From: CAZJGF01 sp964545665
GTDB taxonomy: Bacteria; Chloroflexota; Dehalococcoidia; GIF9; AB-539-J10
Length of the DNA: 8,209 nt
Reading direction: 5' to 3'
NCBI GenBank assembly: GCA_964545665.1
Contig: CAZJGF010000073.1
Span: 1-8,209 of the forward strand
Shown: positions 1 to 4,771 of the stretch, one piece after another
Numbering within the stretch: position 1 is the first letter of the stretch
Layout of the letters: each line of letters starts with the position of its first letter
Notes under the pieces: model-generated
What the model was told of the DNA's origin: nothing
What the model saw: only the letters and a program-made list of their open reading frames with translations
Database searches by the model: none
Translations under genes and position numbers: made by a program

Positions 1-80
1 AAGCCACGCCTTTTTGCCCACCTGCCGTTGCCATCCAGAATAACGGCTACATGCTGGGGAGGATAGTCTACCCCAGTCAT
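1..80 (-). CDS. uppS: Undecaprenyl diphosphate synthase, N-terminal part (cut by left edge)
   Basis: Only the first 26 codons are inside the window. The minus-strand translation starts MTGVDYPPQ and continues into HVAVILDGNGRWAKRRG, the hallmark N-terminal motif of cis-prenyltransferases; D16 corresponds to the catalytic Asp and N18, R20 and W21 to conserved neighbours that bind diphosphate. The enzyme condenses isopentenyl diphosphate onto farnesyl diphosphate to make the C55 carrier lipid used for peptidoglycan and other envelope polymers. The ATG at 80 overlaps the TGA of the upstream reductase (ATGA, 77-80), and a strong Shine-Dalgarno GGGAGG lies 7 nt upstream, so the two are almost certainly co-transcribed and translationally coupled. 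In many bacteria uppS sits between frr and cdsA; here it has left that position. Product length and the remainder of the active site cannot be seen. Confidence 0.93.
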   Translation of the reverse strand, partial: MTGVDYPPQHVAVILDGNGRWAKRRG

Positions 81-1270
81 GAACCAGCCTCCCTAAGAAG
101 GAAGTGCCGCGTTTTCCGCAGAGGATAAGTCAAACTATAGTTCAAGCCAGCCAAGATTGATTTGCTATGCCAATCGAAGGAGAAAGTGGGTGAGCTTAGC
201 AAAGCTTTGGCTATGCCTCCAGAATCTAACATCTCAAATATCTTTTCAATCTGGCGCTCGTTTAACTTGTCGTAAAGCCGCCTCACCCGGTAGCCAAGAG
301 AGATTTCCCTGTTTATTTTTGCTTTCCATCGCTTCTGGTAGCGAGAAAGCCTGGTTGCAGCTAAGTCGTCAGCTTCAAGAGCTTCCTTGAGCACCTCGGT
401 GGCTATTTTAGCACCCAGATGTCCAAAGTAGATGCCCCCGCCGGTAATTGGCTTTACCTGACCAGCAGCATCGCCAATAACCAGTATCCTGTCTCCATAG
501 GTACGCGGCAAAGTCCCCAAGGGGATAGCCTTTTGTCTTATCTTAGCCTCCCGACTAATTATCCTGCCCTGGCAAAAAGGCCCGAGCAGGAACCTTTCCA
601 AGTGTAGTCTGGCATGTGAGGTTGCCAAAAGCCCAGCCAAGGCTCTATTTGCTGAAATAGGCGCGAGCCAAGCAAATGAGCCGGGCGCTGTTTGCTGACC
701 TAAATATATCTCAACTTCATTGACATCCCTAGTATCAACTTCTGTCTGAGCGCCAACGAGGAAATGTTTGGTTTCGCCCAAGCCTAATTGACGGCACAGT
801 TTTGGACCAAAACCGTTGGCTAATATCACAGCTCTAGCACAAAATATTTCCTTTGAACCGTGACACAAGGCTTCAACCTCCGCTCTGTCTTTTCTTACAA
901 TGATGTGGGTCACCCGAGAGGAAAAGAAATAGCGTGCATTCTGAGCCTGGGCTTTGGAGGCTAACACCTTGTCAAATAAGGCTCGGTTTACAATATACGC
1001 TTGAATCTTTTCGCTTTGTAATCTCAAATATCTTCCAGAAGGTGAGAAGAACTTAGCTGAGTTTGCCCTGGTGAATATCACCTCTGGGTCGATAGCGAAG
1101 GAATCGAAACACTCGCTGCTGACTATCCCGGTGCAGCAAATATCCGTTCCTGGTGCACTTTTCTGCTCCAAAACAGCCACACCGTAACCTAACAAAGCTA
1201 GTTCACAAGCAGCATAGCTTCCCGCTGGCCCTGCTCCTACTATGATGGCGTCGTAAAATTTGCTTGACAA
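77..1270 (-). CDS. Geranylgeranyl reductase family FAD-dependent oxidoreductase
   Basis: A 397-residue flavoprotein. The N-terminal Rossmann motif GAGPAGS (residues 12-18) binds the ADP part of FAD, with E35 at the end of the second strand as expected. A CCTG motif (45-48) falls where this family carries a conserved Cys-x-x-Gly near the active site. GSFAWLAP (197-204) and the second FAD motif GDAAGQVKP followed by TGGGI (266-280) are typical of geranylgeranyl reductases, which saturate isoprenoid double bonds in archaeal lipids, chlorophyll side chains, quinones or dolichols. The substrate cannot be read from sequence; coupling to uppS (ATGA overlap) makes a polyprenyl or menaquinone chain plausible. 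The start is TTG at 1270: an in-frame TAG lies four codons upstream and no ATG or GTG occurs between it and the Rossmann motif. No signal peptide or clear membrane span; the protein is probably cytosolic or peripheral to the membrane. Confidence 0.88.
   Translation of the reverse strand: MSSKFYDAIIVGAGPAGSYAACELALLGYGVAVLEQKSAPGTDICCTGIVSSECFDSFAIDPEVIFTRANSAKFFSPSGRYLRLQSEKIQAYIVNRALFDKVLASKAQAQNARYFFSSRVTHIIVRKDRAEVEALCHGSKEIFCARAVILANGFGPKLCRQLGLGETKHFLVGAQTEVDTRDVNEVEIYLGQQTAPGSFAWLAPISANRALAGLLATSHARLHLERFLLGPFCQGRIISREAKIRQKAIPLGTLPRTYGDRILVIGDAAGQVKPITGGGIYFGHLGAKIATEVLKEALEADDLAATRLSRYQKRWKAKINREISLGYRVRRLYDKLNERQIEKIFEMLDSGGIAKALLSSPTFSFDWHSKSILAGLNYSLTYPLRKTRHFLLREAGS
88..93 (-). 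promoter_or_regulatory. Shine-Dalgarno site of uppS inside the reductase gene
   Basis: On the minus strand the bases read GGGAGG, 7 nt before the uppS ATG at 80. It lies inside the last codons of the upstream reductase gene. It is one of the best ribosome-binding sites in the window and confirms both the uppS start and the overlap. Confidence 0.75.
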
Positions 1271-1307
1271 CTCTGCTAGCTATTTAGGCTTTCACATGCA
1301 GTATCAT

Positions 1308-1313
1308 ATTATA
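1308..1313 (-). promoter_or_regulatory. Possible -10 element for the reductase-uppS pair
   Basis: The minus strand carries a perfect TATAAT in an AT-rich run about 38 nt upstream of the TTG start. The bases 17 nt further upstream (CTACAC) are a poor -35 match, so the call rests on the -10 and its location only. Confidence 0.35.
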
Positions 1314-1439
1314 TAACCTATGTAACGCTAGTGTAGCATAAGATAGGCTTCTCATCTAAGCATTTGTCTAGGTGACGCTTGTAGGACAAACACGCTGGAC
1401 TAGCCCCGCACTGGGTTATGGCCTCGGTGGTGGCGATAA

Positions 1440-1559
1440 AAATAGGTCATCAACAATTACTACCTCCTAGCCTCGCGTGGCTAGTTTATCGGCAAGATAT
1501 GAGCCGATAAGCCCTGCACTACCGGTGATAACTGCCTTTTTATTTTGCTTCAGTTGCAG
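1440..1559 (-). pseudogene. Remnant of an NAD-dependent epimerase/dehydratase (SDR) gene, N-terminal piece
   Basis: The minus-strand frame reads KKAVITGSAGLIGSYLADK (1485-1541) and then LATRG, the N-terminal Rossmann fold of extended SDR sugar-nucleotide epimerases (TGxxGxIG motif). A TAG stop at 1469-1467 follows RG directly, and the same frame then continues EVVIVDDLF (1466-1440), precisely the second beta strand and acidic NAD-binding end expected after that helix. Treating the TAG as one altered codon restores about 38 consecutive family-like residues, so this is a nonsense-mutated fragment. Similarity ends after VVDDLF, where the frame soon meets TAA (1416-1418); the remaining roughly 270 residues of a typical member are missing. 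No ATG precedes the match: upstream, the frame runs into the hairpin repeat. The intact parent was probably an epimerase or dehydratase for surface sugars, but its specificity is lost. Confidence 0.75.
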
Positions 1560-1656
1560 TGCTCCCCCCTTGCTCTCACTCCCTCCCTGGGGGAGGACTG
1601 AGGTGAAAGAATTCCCTCCCCCTTCAAGGGAGGGAGTTGATACGGAAGGAGGCACT
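1558..1656. repeat. GC-rich imperfect palindrome, probable dispersed REP/MITE-like element
   Basis: Two nested stems are visible. ACTCCCTCCCT (1578-1588) pairs perfectly with AGGGAGGGAGT (1627-1637), and directly inside it GGGGGAGG (1589-1596) pairs with CCTCCCCC (1615-1622), leaving a TTCA bulge and an 18-nt loop. Outside these, AGTGCTCCC (1558-1566) can pair with GGAGGCACT (1648-1656) with two mismatches. Composition differs sharply from the flanks, with strong purine/pyrimidine strand bias. Translations such as SLEGGG and PPLKGEG are what dispersed bacterial repeats of this kind typically give. It abuts the SDR remnant. No transposase, and no convincing target-site duplication, was seen. 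Acting as a transcription terminator is possible, but no U-tract follows the stem on either strand. Confidence 0.7.
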
Positions 1657-1905
1657 CCCTCCAAACCTCTTTGTTTGACAATAAGGACGTGAGAGCAAAA
1701 CGCCACTGCCCTCTCCACTCCTTATCTCGCAAGAGGCGTCAGGAAGCAATTGCTAATATGCAACAGGGGATATGAAAAAGGATACAGGCATTTGTCTGAT
1801 TACTTAGTAAGAGTTTGCCTCAAGCGATCGTAGGTATTTGTCTTACAAGGCCAGGGAAAATGCGGTCATAAGGAATATCACCACCCGTTATTGCGAGTCA
1901 CATCG

Positions 1906-1938
1906 TTGTTGCATTACCTGTGCTACTTATGCTAGATT
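1906..1938 (+). promoter_or_regulatory. Candidate promoter of the rpsB-to-ispG run
   Basis: Two overlapping hexamer pairs are possible: TTGTTG (1906-1911) with TATGCT (1928-1933) at 16 nt, or TTGCAT (1909-1914) with TAGATT (1933-1938) at 18 nt. Either would start transcription near 1940-1945, just before the Shine-Dalgarno at 1957 and the GTG at 1972, and too late for translation from the ATG at 1939. The matches to consensus are only moderate. Confidence 0.35.
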
Positions 1939-1956
1939 ATGTGCGTCGTCATATTT

Positions 1957-1961
1957 GAGGG
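1957..1961 (+). promoter_or_regulatory. Shine-Dalgarno site that decides the rpsB start
   Basis: GAGGG lies 10 nt before the GTG at 1972. No comparable purine-rich site precedes the in-frame ATG at 1939, so this favours GTG 1972 as the real start. Confidence 0.6.
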
Positions 1962-1971
1962 TAGAAACCTA

Positions 1972-2754
1972 GTGGAAAATCCATCGGTAAAAGAACTGTT
2001 AGAAGCGGGTGCTCATTTTGGTCACCATACCAGTTATTGGCATCCCAAGATGAAGAAATATATTTTTACCCAGCGCAATGGGATACATATTATTGACTTG
2101 GAGCAAACGGTTGCGCTCTTGGATATAGCATGTGCTTTTGTCAGAGATTTGGCAGCCGGTGGGCAGACTATTCTCCTTGTGGGCACTAAGAAGCAGGCTC
2201 AGCAAGTGATAGAGGAAGAAGCTAAGAGGTGCGACATGTATTATGTCAATCAAAGGTGGCTGGGTGGGATGCTGACCAATTTTGCTACCATACAAGCCCG
2301 TATTGATTATCTTGTTCGTTTGGAGAACAGGAAGGAGAAAGGCGAACTTGAGGTCTTATCCAAGAAAGAGAGATCAAGGCTAGAAAAGAAAATCCAACGG
2401 TTGAATGAGCAGATGGGCGGTTTCAAGGAAATGACTGCCTTCCCTGCAGCTCTTTTCATTGCTGATCCTATTAAAGATAAAATTGCTTTCGCTGAAGCCA
2501 AGAGAATGGACATTCCGGTAATAGCCATCGTAGATAGCAATTGTAGCCCTGATAATATCGATTACCCTATTCCTGCTAACGATGATGCCATTAAGGCAAT
2601 CAGATTGATCTGTGCCAAGATAGCTGATGCTGTAATCGAAGGTAAGGGAGTGCCAGTTTCTGAGGAGGCGGAGACTGCTGTATTACCAACTGCGGAGTCA
2701 GAAGAACCTATCGAGATTCTGCGTTCTTATACTTTTGAACCAGAGCAGAATTGA
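1972..2754 (+). CDS. rpsB: 30S ribosomal protein S2
   Basis: S2 (uS2) binds at the head-body junction of the 30S subunit and is needed for recruitment of S1-like proteins and initiation. With the GTG start the protein has 260 residues, within the usual range. Family landmarks are SVKELLEAGAHFGHHT near the N-terminus, WHPKMKKYIF and NGIHIIDLEQT, QRWLGGMLTNF in the middle, and the C-terminal block from FIADPIKD through VDSNCSPDNIDYPIPANDDA. The last roughly 30 residues are an acidic, poorly conserved tail, common in this family. The open frame extends to ATG 1939 (271 residues), but the 11 extra residues are not family-like, have no ribosome-binding site, and overlap the likely promoter. First gene of the plus-strand run; tsf follows after 17 nt, the near-universal rpsB-tsf pair. 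Autoregulation by S2 through the mRNA leader is known in some bacteria, but no leader structure is recognisable here. Confidence 0.95.
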   Translation: MENPSVKELLEAGAHFGHHTSYWHPKMKKYIFTQRNGIHIIDLEQTVALLDIACAFVRDLAAGGQTILLVGTKKQAQQVIEEEAKRCDMYYVNQRWLGGMLTNFATIQARIDYLVRLENRKEKGELEVLSKKERSRLEKKIQRLNEQMGGFKEMTAFPAALFIADPIKDKIAFAEAKRMDIPVIAIVDSNCSPDNIDYPIPANDDAIKAIRLICAKIADAVIEGKGVPVSEEAETAVLPTAESEEPIEILRSYTFEPEQN

Positions 2755-2771
2755 ATCCCAGGATTGTTTGA

Positions 2772-3275
2772 ATGAAAATATCAACAGAAGCTATACAAAA
2801 GGTAAGAGAGAGAACTAGCGCTGGCATACTTGATTGTAAGGATGCTCTACTGAAGGCAGAAGGAGATACAGAAAGAGCAGTGGAAGCATTGAAATCTCGT
2901 GGTTTTGCCATCGCTGAAAAGAAAGGGGGGCGCATCGCAAGTGAGGGAGTAATTGATGCCTATATCCATCACAATAGAAAGCTAGGAGCGCTCATAGAGC
3001 TGAACTGCGAAACCGATTTTGTGGCACACACTGATCAATTCAGACAGCTTGCCTATGATTTAGCCATGCAAGTGGCTGCCACCTCTCCTCAATTCATCAC
3101 TGCTGAGGAAATGCCAGCGGAGTCAGAGCTAGATCCCAAAGTAGTTTGTCTTCTGCAGCAGCCGTTCATCAAAGACCCCGATAGGACCGTAGAAGAGATT
3201 GTTGCTGATACGATAGCCAGGGTGGGTGAGAACGTGAAAGTGCGAAGATTCGCTAGGTTTGAACCCGGCTGTTAA
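2772..3275 (+). CDS. tsf: Elongation factor Ts, short form
   Basis: EF-Ts is the nucleotide exchange factor that releases GDP from EF-Tu. At 167 residues this is a compact form, against roughly 200 to 300 in many bacteria. The N-terminal UBA-like domain is clear (VRERTSAGILDCKDAL, about 11-26, then EGDTERAVEALKSRG). The core follows with the EF-Tu-contacting TDFV motif at residues 81-84 inside NCETDFVAHTDQF. The C-terminal helix IARVGENVKVRRFARF matches the family end, so the gene is complete; the shortening comes from loss of the second core subdomain and coiled-coil insert seen in the E. coli protein. ATG 2772 has an AGGA site 8 nt upstream. pyrH, which often follows tsf, is absent: frr starts 30 nt later. 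Confidence 0.95.
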   Translation: MKISTEAIQKVRERTSAGILDCKDALLKAEGDTERAVEALKSRGFAIAEKKGGRIASEGVIDAYIHHNRKLGALIELNCETDFVAHTDQFRQLAYDLAMQVAATSPQFITAEEMPAESELDPKVVCLLQQPFIKDPDRTVEEIVADTIARVGENVKVRRFARFEPGC

Positions 3276-3305
3276 TTAGCCTTTTGCCTTCTCTGAGAGC
3301 CGATC

Positions 3306-3863
3306 ATGGTAAATGAAGTGTTCATTGAACTAAGCTCGGAGATGCAAAAAGCCATTGATGGTTTGACCCGGGAGTTAGCCAGTATCCGTAGCGGACGAGC
3401 TTCTCCAGCTCTAGTTGAGAGCATTCTGGTGGACTATCAGGGTTCGGCTGTCCCCATCCGGCAGATTGCTAACATATCTATACCTGAAGCCAGGCTGATT
3501 GTTATTCAACCCTGGGACCGCACTTCACTGCGCAATATAGAGAAAGGCATCCTCAGAGCCAATGTTGGCCTTAATCCCTCCAATGATGGCAATGTGGTGC
3601 GGATAGTCATTCCTCCTCTGAGTGAGGAACGTCGTGTGGAGCTAGCAAAACTGGTGTCTAAGAGAGTGGAGGAACGGCGAGTGGTGCTACGTAACATGAG
3701 AAGAGACGGCATCGGAAAGCTAAGACAAATGGAAAAAGACAAGCAAATATCGCAAGACGAGCTTACTAATGCTATTAAGAAAGTCGGTGAGATTAGCGAT
3801 AGCTTTATGGATAAGGTAAATGAGATAGGTCAGAACAAAGAAAAGGAAATAAGAGAACTATAG
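3306..3863 (+). CDS. frr: Ribosome recycling factor
   Basis: RRF, together with EF-G, splits post-termination ribosomes into subunits. The 185-residue length is exactly typical. Conserved features are the N-terminal helix followed by SIRSGRASPAL (26-36), the small alpha/beta domain with VDYQGSAVPIRQIANISIPEAR and IVIQPWDR, NVGLNPSNDGNVVRIVIPPL, and the C-terminal helices with RNMRRDG (129-135) and KLRQMEKDKQISQDE. R133 in the RNMRRD stretch falls in the region where RRF carries residues essential for ribosome binding. ATG 3306 is preceded by only a weak GAGAG site at 6 nt. A gap of 98 nt separates it from cdsA, the widest in the plus-strand run, at the place where uppS lies in many genomes; no clear terminator or promoter is visible in that gap. 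Confidence 0.96.
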   Translation: MVNEVFIELSSEMQKAIDGLTRELASIRSGRASPALVESILVDYQGSAVPIRQIANISIPEARLIVIQPWDRTSLRNIEKGILRANVGLNPSNDGNVVRIVIPPLSEERRVELAKLVSKRVEERRVVLRNMRRDGIGKLRQMEKDKQISQDELTNAIKKVGEISDSFMDKVNEIGQNKEKEIREL

Positions 3864-3961
3864 TCTCAAAACAAAGTCTCTGCCGTGCCGTTCCCATAGC
3901 GGATTAGATAATTAGCAAAACACCGAGCTCATAGTAAGTTGAAGTTTTCCCCGATGGGGTT

Positions 3962-4771
3962 ATGCTCAAGCAAAGAGTTGTCACTGCTGCCATAGTCATA
4001 CCCATTGTTGTTTCCCTTATCTGGTTTGGCGATCCTTGGTTTAGCTTTTTCATTGCTGCCGTAGTGTTATTAGGCACCTTCGAGTTTTATCGTGTATCCG
4101 GTAATCTTGACCGACGGCAGCCTTTGGTTTACCTTGGCCTGTTATGGGCATTGGCCCTTGCTTTGAGCCCTCACTATAAGAATACCAGTGTATTGCCCAT
4201 AGTCATCACAGCTGCTACAGTGATCTCCTTGGTGTGGCTACTATTCCGCGCACCCCAAGAGGATGCGTTTCGTAACTGGGCATGGGTGGTAGCTGGTGTT
4301 CTTTATGTAGGGTGGCTGCTTGGGTACTGGCTTAATTTGCGTATTTTGCCAGATGGCAGAGGTTGGGTTTACTTAGCCATGTTTACTACGTTTGCCAACG
4401 ATACTGGTGCCTTTTTCATAGGTAGGACATGGGGTAAGCGCAAGCTAGTTTCTGCCATAAGCCCAGCCAAGACATGGGAAGGAGCGTTGGGGGGCTTATT
4501 GATTGCCGTTGTAGTCACTGTAGCAATATCCAGAATTCCCATTCTCTTTTCTTCTTCACCTCTTGAATACTGGCAGGCTATTCTGCTGGGCTGCCTTATC
4601 AGCGTATTTGCTCAGCTTGGTGACCTAGTTGAATCTTTACTTAAGCGGAATATGAGAATAAAAGAATCAGGTAAATTGCTTCCAGGTCATGGTGGCATTC
4701 TTGACCGCTTCGATAGCCTCATCTTTACAGGGGTGGTGGTATACTATTACGTAGTATGGCTGATGGGATAA
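3962..4771 (+). CDS. cdsA: Phosphatidate cytidylyltransferase (CDP-diacylglycerol synthase)
   Basis: Integral membrane enzyme that makes CDP-diacylglycerol from CTP and phosphatidic acid, the branch point of bacterial phospholipid synthesis. The 269-residue protein is a series of hydrophobic segments from the N-terminus (AAIVIPIVVSLIWFG) to the end. Catalytic-region motifs are NDTGAFFIGR (146-155), SPAKTWEG (167-174), and the family signature at 225-251, beginning SLLKR and containing LPGHGGILDRFD. The signature normally has Lys-Asp after the KR-x4 spacer; here it is K234-E235, a conservative change. ATG 3962 is the only start after an in-frame TAA at 3935; a GGGG stretch lies unusually close to it (2 nt), so initiation may be weak. 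The 3' end overlaps dxr by 16 nt. Confidence 0.95.
   Translation: MLKQRVVTAAIVIPIVVSLIWFGDPWFSFFIAAVVLLGTFEFYRVSGNLDRRQPLVYLGLLWALALALSPHYKNTSVLPIVITAATVISLVWLLFRAPQEDAFRNWAWVVAGVLYVGWLLGYWLNLRILPDGRGWVYLAMFTTFANDTGAFFIGRTWGKRKLVSAISPAKTWEGALGGLLIAVVVTVAISRIPILFSSSPLEYWQAILLGCLISVFAQLGDLVESLLKRNMRIKESGKLLPGHGGILDRFDSLIFTGVVVYYYVVWLMG

Larger units (their letters stand above)
1360..1849. repeat. Short repeated words containing TTTGTC flanking the gene remnant
   Basis: GCATTTGTCT occurs exactly twice as a direct repeat (1360-1369 and 1788-1797). CTTGTAGGACAAACAC (1378-1393) is an inverted copy of GTATTTGTCTTACAAG (1834-1849) with 14 of 16 bases matching. All copies lie outside the SDR remnant and hairpin and roughly bracket them. 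They could be decayed ends of a lost mobile element, protein-binding words, or chance. Confidence 0.3.
1271..1938. other. Divergent intergenic region with gene remnant and repeats
   Basis: This 668-nt stretch separates the minus-strand reductase-uppS pair from the plus-strand rpsB run. It holds a likely -10 for the reductase near 1310, an SDR gene remnant (about 1440-1559, minus), a GC-rich hairpin repeat (1558-1656), short repeated words containing TTTGTC (1360-1849), and candidate promoter hexamers just before rpsB (1906-1938). No intact gene, tRNA or rRNA is recognisable. Longer open frames across 1470-1730 mostly translate the hairpin repeat into low-complexity Gly/Pro/Ser sequence and should not be taken as proteins. 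Confidence 0.7.

Noticed and set aside
1578..1637. The strong hairpin as a Rho-independent terminator
   Set aside because: No T-run follows the stem on either strand, and no gene ends just before it; repeat-element structure explains it better.
1675..1680. TTGACA as a -35 element on the plus strand
   Set aside because: No -10-like hexamer lies 16-18 nt downstream (the bases there are AAAACG-like), and it is nearly 300 nt from the rpsB start.
1477..1692. Plus-strand open frame of 71 residues over the same region
   Set aside because: It is the antisense of the SDR remnant and the repeat, with low-complexity composition and no ribosome-binding site.
1467..1718. An 83-residue minus-strand open frame as an intact small protein
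   Set aside because: Its first half is translated hairpin repeat (Gly/Pro/Ser rich) and its second half is the SDR remnant stopped by TAG; it is a chimera of repeat and pseudogene.
1271..1938. A tRNA, riboswitch or CRISPR array in the intergenic region
   Set aside because: No T-loop/anticodon pattern, no recognisable aptamer core and no regularly spaced direct repeats were seen.
3950..3960. CCCCGATGGGG just before cdsA as a regulatory hairpin
   Set aside because: The 4-bp stem with a 3-nt loop is too short to support a call; it may only limit access to the start codon.
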